This document shows, piece by piece, positions 45,837-53,868 of a DNA stretch of 64,000 nucleotides. The notes beneath the pieces are model-generated. The model saw nothing but the letters and a program-made list of their open reading frames with translations. It had not been told where the DNA came from and did not search any database. Position numbers and translations under genes: made by a program. How positions within the stretch are numbered: position 1 is the stretch's first letter; each line of letters starts with the position of its first letter. Source of the stretch: Emticicia sp. BO119 (GTDB lineage: Bacteria; Bacteroidota; Bacteroidia; Cytophagales; Spirosomataceae); contig NZ_JACETV010000001.1 in the NCBI RefSeq assembly GCF_013912375.1, positions 1,364,001 to 1,428,000 of the forward strand. Reading direction: 5' to 3'.

Positions 45837-45998
45837 CTGTTTAAACTTATATAAAAACTATACAATTGATGCTTGTTCTTAGCCTTACTTTTTGTCTTGA
45901 TACAAAAAGTAACAAAAAAATCAAGGAAATTTAAACTCGCTGACGCTCAAACAGTAAATTTTCGGGATAGGCTTCTAAAAAAAGAAAAGTTTAAACAG
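45837..45998. repeat. Imperfect palindromic element A, MITE- or REP-like
   Basis: Twelve-base perfect inverted repeats CTGTTTAAACTT (45837-45848) and AAGTTTAAACAG (45987-45998) enclose 162 bases. Inside lies an 11-bp perfect hairpin (45885-45895 with 45902-45912, loop CTTGAT). The interior shares the string TTGTCTTGAtnCAAAAA with element B at 58240. Nothing in it encodes a protein. No target-site duplication was identified. Confidence 0.5.
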
Positions 45999-46036
45999 GT
46001 TCACTGTCTTATCATAAGACAGTATTTTAGAAACAA

Positions 46037-46492
46037 TTAGTTGATTTTTTTTGCTTTAAAACTAAAGCCACCCAGAGAACCATCAGGCGTTGGCCATTGC
46101 CACTTTCCTTCATAGGAGGTAAAGTCTTCACTAAAGGTTGATTTACTATAATTGCCTGAACCTCTATCGCCAAACCAATACCACATTGTATGACCTTCTA
46201 TTTCATAGGTATAGGAGAAATTGCTTCCGTCTATATCCATCAGCCGCGAACGCAATGTTTGTGTATTTTCATCGAAACCAATATATTCTACTCCCTTATG
46301 ATGTTCGTTTCCTTGAGTAAGGTCAAAATGATGAACTAAAAAGAATCCCCCTTCCATCCATTCATAATCTGATATTGCTTCTAAATCATCACCCGTAATT
46401 TTCCATGTTCCTACTAAAGGTTGCAGTTTCTTCAATTCCGGATATGGCGTTTTCGGTAATTTACCAGCTAACGCATTATTATTTTCAATCAT
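46037..46492 (-). CDS. DUF1579-like small protein
   Basis: A 151-residue soluble protein. LQPLVGTWKITGDDLEAISDYEWMEGGFFLVHHFD, VEYIGFDENTQTLRSRLMD and FSEDFTSYEGKWQWPTPDG follow the order seen in DUF1579-like proteins (lipocalin/SRPBCC-type, small beta barrels) common in soil bacteria. It has no signal peptide. Function is unknown. It is flanked by palindromic element A downstream (45837-45998) and by a 429-base gap upstream. Confidence 0.7.
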   Translation of the reverse strand: MIENNNALAGKLPKTPYPELKKLQPLVGTWKITGDDLEAISDYEWMEGGFFLVHHFDLTQGNEHHKGVEYIGFDENTQTLRSRLMDIDGSNFSYTYEIEGHTMWYWFGDRGSGNYSKSTFSEDFTSYEGKWQWPTPDGSLGGFSFKAKKIN

Positions 46493-46670
46493 TGTGTCAT
46501 TTTAGTTTGATTTGAATGATTAACAAATTTTATCTGAAAATGTTAGAATTGATTTCTGACAGTTGCCAGAAGTAAAGGTATTAGAAAATTAAATGATTTA
46601 ATGTTATCAGCAGTCTATTATAGAATTACAGGCAAACCGTAATTATCTTATAAACTGAACCTGTATAATA

Positions 46671-46703
46671 AAAAAAAACGCCACAATGTGCGGCGATTTT
46701 TTT
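46671..46703. terminator. Orphan bidirectional terminator
   Basis: Stem 46679-46682 with 46692-46695 plus two inner pairs, A9 on the left and T7 on the right. It lies 179 bases from the nearest gene, so it may end an untranslated RNA. Confidence 0.5.
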
Positions 46704-46890
46704 GTTTAATACACGATGAATCTTACCCGTCGACAAATGAAGAATGTCGATTGGAGTAATAAAATTTTTAATATAAAGAGATCATATTGTCGTTAAAAGT
46801 TTAATGCCTATGCCTGTTTCTCAAATCTTTTCGTATAGGTAATAAGGTATCATCAAAACCTGTGCCAAAAGTTATCGAACGGTAGCATAA

Positions 46891-46917
46891 ATGAGAAAAA
46901 ATATTTTATTTTCTCAT
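46891..46917 (-). terminator. Hairpin after the CocE hydrolase gene
   Basis: A perfect 9-bp stem (46891-46899 with 46909-46917, A4/T4 at the inner end) immediately follows the stop codon at 46922 in the minus direction. Confidence 0.55.
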
Positions 46918-46921
46918 ATGA

Positions 46922-48778
46922 TTATTTCAGAACCTGAAATTCAATTCTTGAGTCTGAATAAACTTTGTGTGTTGCTTTGATAAAATCGGACTCATTTGCT
47001 TTAAAAATATTTGGTACAAATTTCTGAGGATTGCGATCAATTAAAGGGAACCATGTACTTTGTACCTGTACCTGTATTTTATGGCCTTTTTTAAATGTAT
47101 GTAATACATCCTGCAATTGGAAATTAATGTCTGTCACCTTATTGGGTACAGTTGCTTCTGGTTTTTCAAAACTGTTTCTGAATCGACCTCTTAATACTTC
47201 GCTACGGACCATCTGATGATAATTGGCCATCATCATTTTTTTATCAGGCATATAGGGGTGATTAGGCTCGTTTGCTGGATACACATCTATTAATTTCACA
47301 ACCCAGTCGGCATCGCTTCCTGTAGTGCTTACTTTTAGTTTGGCAAAAATCTCTCCACCTAAAGTTATATCTTCTGTCAGAATATCCGTTTCAAAAACCA
47401 GTACATCAGGACGTTTGGCTGCAAATCGCTGGTCTTCTGACATATAATTAAAAGGAGTAAATCCTGTCATGGCGGTTAAATCCTCACTATAAGGGACTGG
47501 TTTCATCGGGTCACTTATATAAGTGCTTGCACCAACTTTAGCTGGTTTTATCTGCTCAAGTTTACCAGTAGTATTCAGATAAAAAGTAAGTTTTTGGGCG
47601 GCATCAGAAGGCCATTTATCAAATTGTTTCCATTCTTTATTGCCAGTATCAAATAAATAGGCATCTGGCAGACCGGTTTTACCGTCTCCAGGACCTTTCA
47701 GAAAATGTGTAAAAAACTGTGCTTCGATGTTTTTCTGATAATAGGTGGCAATACTATCACCAAAATATACATTGCTATGTAAGGTATGTCCGGTTTCTGC
47801 TGACCAGCGACCATGCCCGAATGGTCCCATTACTAAAGTATTGTAAGTACCAGGATTGTTTTTTTCGATTTTCTTATAAACATTCAGTGGGCCATACAAG
47901 TCTTCTGCATCGAACCACCCACCTACAGTCATAATAGCATGATTTATATTTTTCAGATGGGGGAGTATGCTTCTTTTTTGCCAGAATGAATCATAATTGG
48001 GATGTTCTACAGTTTCCTGCCAGTAAAAATTATCCTTGTAATACTTCTGTACATTTTTTAAAGGACCTAAATCTAATTGAAACTGGTAACCATCTCGCAT
48101 ATTACTTGTATTTATCATTTGGCTACCATACCACGCCTGAGTTGTCGGGCCAGAGTGTTGAATACCAAATACAGGGAAGGTAAAAAGATACGCCTGAATA
48201 AAAGCACCATTATGGTGGAAATCATCAAAGAAGAAGTCACTTACGGGAGCCTGCGGTGAGGATGCTTTTAGTGCAGGATGGGCATCAACAGCCCCTGCTA
48301 CAGTATAAAAGCCAGGGTAGGAGATACCCCACTGACCTACTTTGCCAGTATTATATTTTACATTTTTTAATAGCCATTCTATTGTATCATAAGTGTCAGA
48401 ACTTTCATCAACAGTCGTAGCGGCATCATTGCCTGGATTATTAGGAGTCATGTTTGTCCAGGTACCTTCCGACATCCATCGCCCTCTCACATCCTGGTAA
48501 ACGAAAATATACTTATCTTTCATTAAGAAAGAGGAGGGGCCTATTTTTGAAGGATACTTGTCTTCACCATAGGGAGCAACGCTATAACAAGTTCTTTGCA
48601 TCATTATGGGATACGTAACTGTTTCTGAAGCATTATTTGGTACATAAACAGCTGTATGCAGTTTAATACCATCTCGCATAGGTATTTTGTACTCGTATTT
48701 AGTATAATTTTGTTTGACAAAGTCGTTCTGTGCTATAGCCGCGAAAGAAGCCAGTACGAAAAAAATAATTTTTTTCAT
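46922..48778 (-). CDS. CocE/NonD family hydrolase (X-Pro dipeptidyl-peptidase type)
   Basis: A 618-residue exported serine hydrolase with a signal peptide (VLASFAAIAQ). Motifs: YEYKIPMRDGIKLHTAVYVP, the nucleophile elbow GQWGISYPGFYTV (Ser near residue 151), PQAPVSDFFFDDFHHNGAF and a C-terminal jelly-roll domain from about residue 400 (FETDILTEDITLGGEIFAKL). The family includes cocaine esterase, alpha-amino acid ester hydrolases and glutaryl-7-ACA acylase; peptidic or ester substrates are possible. A pseudo-triad Asp (GGWFDAEDLYGPL) and His (MGPFGHGRWSAE) are visible. It stands alone on the minus strand. Confidence 0.9.
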   Translation of the reverse strand: MKKIIFFVLASFAAIAQNDFVKQNYTKYEYKIPMRDGIKLHTAVYVPNNASETVTYPIMMQRTCYSVAPYGEDKYPSKIGPSSFLMKDKYIFVYQDVRGRWMSEGTWTNMTPNNPGNDAATTVDESSDTYDTIEWLLKNVKYNTGKVGQWGISYPGFYTVAGAVDAHPALKASSPQAPVSDFFFDDFHHNGAFIQAYLFTFPVFGIQHSGPTTQAWYGSQMINTSNMRDGYQFQLDLGPLKNVQKYYKDNFYWQETVEHPNYDSFWQKRSILPHLKNINHAIMTVGGWFDAEDLYGPLNVYKKIEKNNPGTYNTLVMGPFGHGRWSAETGHTLHSNVYFGDSIATYYQKNIEAQFFTHFLKGPGDGKTGLPDAYLFDTGNKEWKQFDKWPSDAAQKLTFYLNTTGKLEQIKPAKVGASTYISDPMKPVPYSEDLTAMTGFTPFNYMSEDQRFAAKRPDVLVFETDILTEDITLGGEIFAKLKVSTTGSDADWVVKLIDVYPANEPNHPYMPDKKMMMANYHQMVRSEVLRGRFRNSFEKPEATVPNKVTDINFQLQDVLHTFKKGHKIQVQVQSTWFPLIDRNPQKFVPNIFKANESDFIKATHKVYSDSRIEFQVLK

Positions 48779-48848
48779 GAAGTGTTAGTTTAGAAATGAG
48801 GATATGAAACAGGGTGCTAAGTTAGAGGAAAGCGGGTGTTATATGCAA

Positions 48849-48882
48849 AAAGAGCACACAATTTTTCAATTATGTGCTCTTT
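48849..48882 (-). terminator. Terminator of the 39-residue gene
   Basis: A 10-bp perfect stem (48849-48858 with 48873-48882) lies 16 bases past the stop of the small minus-strand ORF; in that direction the stem ends in five T residues. Confidence 0.6.
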
Positions 48883-48898
48883 AGTTACTCACATAAAA

Positions 48899-49018
48899 TC
48901 AGAAAAAAATCGCTAACAAACAAATTGATGCAATAATTATAACTGAAATTACCTTTTTGGTTTTAGTGTGAGTCACCGCACGTGATGAACGGTAACTAAG
49001 ATGTACCGGTTGTCTCAT
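48899..49018 (-). CDS. Candidate 39-residue single-span membrane protein
   Basis: ATG at 49018 and TGA at 48899-48901 enclose 39 codons. The first 22 residues are basic (MRQPVHLSYRSSRAVTHTKT, then KK) and the last 17 are hydrophobic (VISVIIIASICLLAIFF), so the protein would be a C-terminally anchored inner-membrane peptide with its basic head in the cytoplasm. A promoter (49076-49106) with correct spacing lies upstream and a terminator downstream, which makes a real gene more likely than chance. No family is recognised. It is too short for most gene finders. Confidence 0.5.
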   Translation of the reverse strand: MRQPVHLSYRSSRAVTHTKTKKVISVIIIASICLLAIFF

Positions 49019-49075
49019 AGATTATTAGTGGTTACTTTAAATGTTAGGATAGTTTTGGAAACTCTTACGACGAGG

Positions 49076-49106
49076 TAAAGTTACTGTATAAAGCAAAAAA
49101 TTTCAA
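49076..49106 (-). promoter_or_regulatory. Promoter of the 39-residue gene
   Basis: On the minus strand TTG (49104-49106), 20 bases, then TAACTTTA (49076-49083), one mismatch to TAnnTTTG. The transcript would start near 49069, about 50 bases before the ATG. Confidence 0.45.
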
Positions 49107-49155
49107 GTTAATTTTATATTAAAAATGTTACTTTTTTTTTATACTAAGTAATCTT

Positions 49156-49186
49156 TTTGCAAAAACCGTTCCATAACGTATTTTTG
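49156..49186 (+). promoter_or_regulatory. Promoter of the hisG operon
   Basis: TTTG (49156-49159), 19 bases, TATTTTTG (49179-49186) match the consensus at every fixed position. The untranslated region would be about 20 bases, too short for an attenuator. Confidence 0.7.
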
Positions 49187-49213
49187 CAGACTTTTCAATG
49201 AAAACATAAATAA

Positions 49214-50083
49214 ATGTCAAATAAAGATTCAATTTTACGTATAGCTCTCCAGAAATCAGGAAGATTAAGTGAAGATTCATTTAGACTTTTTAAAGAATGC
49301 GGTATTAAGTTCGAAAGTGGAACAGGTAAACTGAAAACGTCGTCTTCGAATTTTCCGGCAGAGTTTCTTTTTTTAAGAGATGATGATATTCCAGGCTATG
49401 TAGAGGATGGGGTGGCCGATATAGGAATTGTAGGTGAGAATGTGTTTGTTGAGTCAAATCGTAAGGCAGATATAGCCTATCGTTTAGGTTTTTCAAAGTG
49501 CCGTTTGTCTATTGCTATTCCCCGAGGAGTGGAATATACAGGGATAGAAGATTTTAATGGCAAAAATATTGCCACGTCTTATCCACGGATTTTAGGTAAT
49601 TTTCTAAAGACCAAAGGTGTCAGAGCTGAAATACATGAAATCAGTGGCTCTGTTGAAATTGCTCCAAGTATTGGTCTTGCAGAAGGGGTTTGCGATATTG
49701 TAAGCTCGGGTAGTACGCTACTTAGTAATGGATTGAAAGAAGTAGAGGCAATATTCCGATCTGAGGCTATTCTGATTGCAAATAAAAAACTGGATAAAGA
49801 AAAGCACGAAACGCTTAATAAATTGTTATTCAGAATAAGAGCTGTACAAACTGCTCAGAATTATAAATATATCTTGCTAAATGCCCCTAACGAAAAACTT
49901 AATGACATTATCAATATGATACCTGGTATGAAGAGTCCGACCATTGTTCCTTTGGCTATGTCAGGCTGGAGTTCGGTTCATTCGGTACTTGAAGAAAACC
50001 AGTTCTGGGAAAACATCGAAGCAATTCGCGCAGCAGGGGCAGAGGGCATTTTAGTGATTCCGATAGAGAAAATGATTTATTAA
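49214..50083 (+). CDS. hisG: ATP phosphoribosyltransferase, long form
   Basis: A 289-residue enzyme that catalyses the first step of histidine synthesis (ATP plus PRPP). Motifs: LRIALQKSGRLSEDSFRLFKECGIKF, DDIPGYVEDGVADIGIVGENV, the PRPP region LGLAEG-like ASPSIGLAEGVCDIVSSGSTL (approximate), and a C-terminal ACT-like regulatory domain (about residues 215-289: IPGMKSPTIVPLAMSGWSSVHSVL) for histidine feedback. The long form needs no HisZ. It is the first gene of an operon with a small conserved protein and hisD; the remaining his genes are not in the window. Confidence 0.95.
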   Translation: MSNKDSILRIALQKSGRLSEDSFRLFKECGIKFESGTGKLKTSSSNFPAEFLFLRDDDIPGYVEDGVADIGIVGENVFVESNRKADIAYRLGFSKCRLSIAIPRGVEYTGIEDFNGKNIATSYPRILGNFLKTKGVRAEIHEISGSVEIAPSIGLAEGVCDIVSSGSTLLSNGLKEVEAIFRSEAILIANKKLDKEKHETLNKLLFRIRAVQTAQNYKYILLNAPNEKLNDIINMIPGMKSPTIVPLAMSGWSSVHSVLEENQFWENIEAIRAAGAEGILVIPIEKMIY

Positions 50084-50100
50084 TACCAAAAAAGCCAACC

Positions 50101-50406
50101 ATGACTACTTATGATACTTCTTCAGAGGCGATTAATGCCTTAGTCAGCAAAGGTTATGATCATAATTTTAATCTGAAAAATGAAGTTTTGTATTGCCATA
50201 CAAACGATACAAGCTTACAGCCTGATGAGTTTCAGATTGATGAAGTATTTCGGTTTGAAGGAGAAACCAACCCTGATGACGAAGTAGTTGTTTATGCAAT
50301 ATCTTCGCCTGTAACAAATGTAAAAGGGGTTTTAGTAAATGCATATGGAATCTATGCCGAGGGGGTATCAGCACAATTGGTTGAAAAACTGAAAATTATT
50401 CGTTAG
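50101..50406 (+). CDS. Small conserved protein between hisG and hisD
   Basis: A 101-residue acidic soluble protein. Start MTTYDTSSEAINALVSKGYDHNF and end LVEKLKIIR match a small Bacteroidota family that databases often name phosphoribosylpyrophosphate synthetase; at this size, and without PRPP-synthetase motifs (no flag loop or PRPP-binding DxGT-type loop is visible), it cannot be that enzyme. Its position between hisG and hisD, 17 bases after hisG and immediately before hisD (the next ATG directly follows the TAG), is a recurrent Bacteroidota arrangement, so a role in histidine synthesis or its regulation is plausible but unproved. Confidence 0.8.
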   Translation: MTTYDTSSEAINALVSKGYDHNFNLKNEVLYCHTNDTSLQPDEFQIDEVFRFEGETNPDDEVVVYAISSPVTNVKGVLVNAYGIYAEGVSAQLVEKLKIIR

Positions 50407-51675
50407 ATGAAAATAGTTTCTTTCCCTCCACGCGCCGAGTGGAAACAATTGCTTGCACGACCAGTGCAGGAAATGGCAGATATAGAGCAAAAAGTACAAC
50501 CTATTTTAAATAAAGTTAAAAATGAGGGTGACCAGGCTCTGAAAGCATTTGCTTTGAAATTTGACAAGGTTGAATTAAAAAGTATTCAGGTGTCTCAATA
50601 TGAGATTGACGCAGCCGAGCAACAACTTTCAGAAGACCTTAGAATTGCTATCAAACAAGCTTACAACAATATCTATACCTTTCATGTTGCACAGAAACAA
50701 GAGCCGCAGATAATAGAAACTATGCCAGGTATTAAGTGCTGGAGAAAAAGTGTCGGGATTCAGAAAGTAGGTTTTTATATACCAGGGGGCACTGCACCAC
50801 TTTTTTCAACTGTATTAATGTTGGGCATTCCGGCGCAAATTGCGGGCTGCCAGGAAGTAGTCTTGTGTTCACCGAGCAATCACCCTGCCATTTACTACGC
50901 TGCTAAACTGGTGGGTGTCACCCGTATTTTCAGAATAGGGGGCGCGCAAGCCATTGCAGCAATGGCTTATGGAACAGAAACTATTCCACAGGTATATAAA
51001 ATATTTGGGCCGGGTAATCAATACGTAACTGCTGCCAAGCAACTATTGAGCAAAGAGGGTGTGGCAATAGATATGCCTGCAGGCCCATCGGAGGTAGCAG
51101 TGATGGCAGACGATACGGCTGTACCATCTTTTGTGGCTGCTGATTTACTTTCGCAGGCAGAGCATGGTGCAGATAGTCAGGTGTTATTGGTTACTACCAG
51201 TAAAAAGTTAGTTTCTGCGGTTAATTTGGCTGTATCAGGACAATTGAATCGCTTACCAAGAAAAGATTTAGCGGAACAGGCTATAGAAAATTCGAAGATG
51301 ATTCTTCTGGAAAGTGAGAAAGAGTGTATAGATTTATTAAATGATTACGCACCAGAACACTTAATCCTGTCTGTCGAGAATTATTCGGAGGTTGCAGAAA
51401 AAATAGTAAATGCTGGGTCAGTATTTTTAGGTAATTATACGCCTGAGTCTTGCGGCGATTATGCTTCAGGTACAAACCATACCCTGCCAACCAATGGCTA
51501 TGCCCGTGCTTACAGTGGTGTTTCTTTAGATAGTTTCGTCAAAAAGATTACCTTTCAGGAAATATCAGAAGAAGGCATTAAAAATATCAGCAAGACAGTT
51601 GAACTCATGGCTGAGGCTGAGTCGTTAGATGCTCATAAATATGCTGTGAGTCTCAGAGTTGAAAGTTTATCCTGA
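50407..51675 (+). CDS. hisD: Histidinol dehydrogenase
   Basis: A 422-residue enzyme that oxidises L-histidinol to histidine in two NAD-dependent steps. Motifs: VGFYIPGGTAPLFSTVLMLG, IDMPAGPSEVAVMAD, DLLSQAEHGADSQVLLVT (Zn ligands Gln/His region), NDYAPEHLILSVEN (catalytic Glu-His) and the end SGTNHTLPTNGYARAYSGV. Length fits the family (about 430). The ATG follows the preceding stop TAG directly, and the next gene starts 47 bases later, so it is the third gene of the hisG operon. Confidence 0.97.
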   Translation: MKIVSFPPRAEWKQLLARPVQEMADIEQKVQPILNKVKNEGDQALKAFALKFDKVELKSIQVSQYEIDAAEQQLSEDLRIAIKQAYNNIYTFHVAQKQEPQIIETMPGIKCWRKSVGIQKVGFYIPGGTAPLFSTVLMLGIPAQIAGCQEVVLCSPSNHPAIYYAAKLVGVTRIFRIGGAQAIAAMAYGTETIPQVYKIFGPGNQYVTAAKQLLSKEGVAIDMPAGPSEVAVMADDTAVPSFVAADLLSQAEHGADSQVLLVTTSKKLVSAVNLAVSGQLNRLPRKDLAEQAIENSKMILLESEKECIDLLNDYAPEHLILSVENYSEVAEKIVNAGSVFLGNYTPESCGDYASGTNHTLPTNGYARAYSGVSLDSFVKKITFQEISEEGIKNISKTVELMAEAESLDAHKYAVSLRVESLS

Positions 51676-51722
51676 ATAGTAACTTTATTAATAAATTTAT
51701 CACTATTTATATCTGCTAACTT

Positions 51723-52994
51723 ATGAAGAAGTACCTTTTTCTATTGATTAGTTTTTTCGCTTCTGATGTTTTTGCGCAAGAAAACACCATTGCAATTAAA
51801 GCAGGTAGATTGTTTGATAGCGAAAAAGGAATCTTCTTAGATAATCAGATAATTCTTGTCAAAGACAACCTGATAACTGAGATAGGAGGCAACGTGAAAA
51901 TTCCAGCTAATGCACAGGTCATAGATCTAAGCAAGAAAACAGTTTTACCAGGTCTGATAGACTGTCATACCCATATTACTTTCCAGCCGGAGAATTATAT
52001 GGAAGATTTATTCCGCAAATCTCCCATTGATGTAGCCATAACCGCCCATATTTATGCCAGGCGTACTTTAGAGGCGGGGTTTACTACCTGTCGTGATGTA
52101 GGTGCAAGTGAGTATATTGATATAGCTTTACGGAATGCCATTAATTCAGGAAAAGTAGTTGGACCAAGACTATATGTAGCCGGGTTTTTCATCGGAGCAA
52201 CCGGAAGTCATGGAGATTTAACAGGTTTCTCCCCTTATGTGCATTTTCAACAGGAATCAGGTGTAGCAGATGGGGTGGATGGTGTAAGAAAGATGGTTCG
52301 TAAGAATATTAAATATGGAGCTGATTTAATCAAGTTTGGGGCTACTGCCGGAGTATTGACCGAAGAAGAGTCGGTAGGTGCACCGCAGTATTCACAGGAA
52401 GAAATGAATGTCATTGTTGAAGAAGCAAAGTTGTGGGGCAAAAAAGTGGCAGCTCATGCGCACGGGGCGGAGGGGATTAACATGGCAGTGAAAGCAGGAG
52501 TAGCTTCTATTGAGCATGGCAGTTTTGTTAATGATGAGGGTATTCGCCTAATGAAAGAAAAAGGAACATATCTGGTTGCTGATATTTATAATGATGATTA
52601 TATCTTATCGGAATATTCAAAAATGGGTGTCCCACAAAAAATAATCGATAAAGAAAAACTGGTAGGCAGAACCCAGAGAGAGAATTTCCAAAAAGCAGTA
52701 AAGGCAGGTGTAAAAGTAGCTTTCGGAACTGATTCAGGCGTATATCCTCATGGCGATAATGCCAAGCAATTCTTTTATATGGTAAAATATGGTCTTACTC
52801 CCGTACAAGCAATCCAGGCAGCAACGATTAATGCCGCCGATTTAATAGGTATTAAAGATAAAGCGGGTTCGATTGCAACAGGTAAATGGGCAGATATTAT
52901 TGCTATTGACGGAGACCCACAACAAGATATTACATTATTAGAAAAGAAACTGACTTTCGTAATGAAAGACGGTAAGGTTTATAAAAATCAGTAA
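51723..52994 (+). CDS. Exported metal-dependent amidohydrolase (imidazolonepropionase/dipeptidase-like)
   Basis: A 423-residue protein with signal peptide (LLISFFASDVFAQ). The metal site is complete: LPGLIDCHTHITF (HxH), a possible carboxylated Lys in LIKFGATAG, AAHAHGAEGI, SIEHGSFVN and the catalytic Asp in VAFGTDSGVYPHG; AGSIATGKWADIIAIDGDP closes the fold. These exported amidohydrolases often cleave Xaa-Pro or other dipeptides, or N-acyl amino acids. It starts 47 bases after hisD, but it is unclear whether it belongs to the his operon. Compare with the degenerate amidohydrolase modules at 24736-29151. Confidence 0.88.
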   Translation: MKKYLFLLISFFASDVFAQENTIAIKAGRLFDSEKGIFLDNQIILVKDNLITEIGGNVKIPANAQVIDLSKKTVLPGLIDCHTHITFQPENYMEDLFRKSPIDVAITAHIYARRTLEAGFTTCRDVGASEYIDIALRNAINSGKVVGPRLYVAGFFIGATGSHGDLTGFSPYVHFQQESGVADGVDGVRKMVRKNIKYGADLIKFGATAGVLTEEESVGAPQYSQEEMNVIVEEAKLWGKKVAAHAHGAEGINMAVKAGVASIEHGSFVNDEGIRLMKEKGTYLVADIYNDDYILSEYSKMGVPQKIIDKEKLVGRTQRENFQKAVKAGVKVAFGTDSGVYPHGDNAKQFFYMVKYGLTPVQAIQAATINAADLIGIKDKAGSIATGKWADIIAIDGDPQQDITLLEKKLTFVMKDGKVYKNQ

Positions 52995-53025
52995 GAATTA
53001 TGAAAGCGGGTGTCTTCTCTATCTT

Positions 53026-53799
53026 TTATTCAAACTGAAAGGCAAAATAAGTAACAGTACCCTTACCAATATTACGGATGGCATGAGGTACATTCGACTC
53101 TAAGAAGATTATATCTCCAATATCAGCCATTATCCAGTTTCCTGCAATGTGTTCTTCTGCAATATTATCAATCGGCAATAAAATTTCTGCGGCTTTGTGT
53201 GTATGTGGGGGGTGGCTTTCCATACCTTCTTTTAAGGTTGTGACGTGCATTTCGAAACGTCTGGACATGGCAGTTGGTTTATCAAAAAACTTTCTTATAC
53301 CACCCTTATCATGGGCTTGAAAGGGAATATCTTTCCAGTTGATCATAAAAGAACCACCTGCCTGATTTCCACGTTCAAGGTTTTTAGGCTCTCTTGAATC
53401 ATAGCGCATGACATAATAAGTTACATTGCTATTACTTTTATTTTCAAAACCGTGTTCTTCTCCTGACATCATCAAGGCCACACTGCCAGCTCCCAGGGTC
53501 TGTGTTTTCCCCTCAATTGTAACAGTAAGTTCACCTTCCTTTATGATAATCATTTCTTCCTCATCATGCCTATGGCTTTGGTGGGGTGTCTGATGTGGAT
53601 AAACAGTAGTGGCGTGAATTTTAATATGTTTAAATGCTACCGAACTACCTTCCAATAAAGACCGTTGCTCCATATTCTCTTTTTTGTTCACAGCGGCATC
53701 TGCCCAATGATATATTTTGGCTTCAATTGGTTTAAAAGTCTCTTGCCCGACACAGAAGATCGGGTAGCAAAAAAAAGTGAGAAATAAAGATAGTTTCAT
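53026..53799 (-). CDS. Exported bicupin protein
   Basis: A 257-residue exported protein (signal peptide FCYPIFCVGQ). Two cupin domains are visible: the first (about residues 60-140) has HQSHRHDEEEMIIIKEGELTV, the second (about 175-245) has SHPPHTHKAAEILLPI, both giving the His/Glu metal-site pattern. DIGDIIFLESNVPHAIRN is the second motif of the C-terminal cupin. Bicupins include (S)-ureidoglycine aminohydrolase, germin-like and sugar-binding proteins; the export signal argues against the cytosolic purine enzyme. It is convergent with the amidohydrolase gene and upstream of no clear partner. Confidence 0.8.
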   Translation of the reverse strand: MKLSLFLTFFCYPIFCVGQETFKPIEAKIYHWADAAVNKKENMEQRSLLEGSSVAFKHIKIHATTVYPHQTPHQSHRHDEEEMIIIKEGELTVTIEGKTQTLGAGSVALMMSGEEHGFENKSNSNVTYYVMRYDSREPKNLERGNQAGGSFMINWKDIPFQAHDKGGIRKFFDKPTAMSRRFEMHVTTLKEGMESHPPHTHKAAEILLPIDNIAEEHIAGNWIMADIGDIIFLESNVPHAIRNIGKGTVTYFAFQFE

Positions 53800-53868
53800 A
53801 GGGTTGATTGTTTATAGCAATTATTTGGATAAGTTTTTAATCAATATTCTCTTTAATTATAACAAATA

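Larger units (their letters stand above)
46493..46921. other. Gap of 429 bases with two hairpins and no gene
   Basis: No ORF of convincing size. At 46679-46695 a GC-rich hairpin (CGCC/GGCG with two inner pairs) is flanked by nine A on the left and seven T on the right, so it is a terminator on either strand. At 46891-46917 a 9-bp hairpin precedes the stop side of the CocE gene. The first has no adjacent gene. Confidence 0.6.
48779..49213. other. Gap of 435 bases holding a 39-residue gene, two promoters and a terminator
   Basis: Between the CocE gene and hisG lie a minus-strand small ORF with its own promoter and terminator, and the hisG promoter at 49156-49186. Nothing else is supported. Confidence 0.6.

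Noticed and set aside
46712-46789. 26-codon ORF on the plus strand in the gap before the CocE gene
   Set aside because: No promoter or ending signal adjoins it and composition is ordinary; chance ORF.
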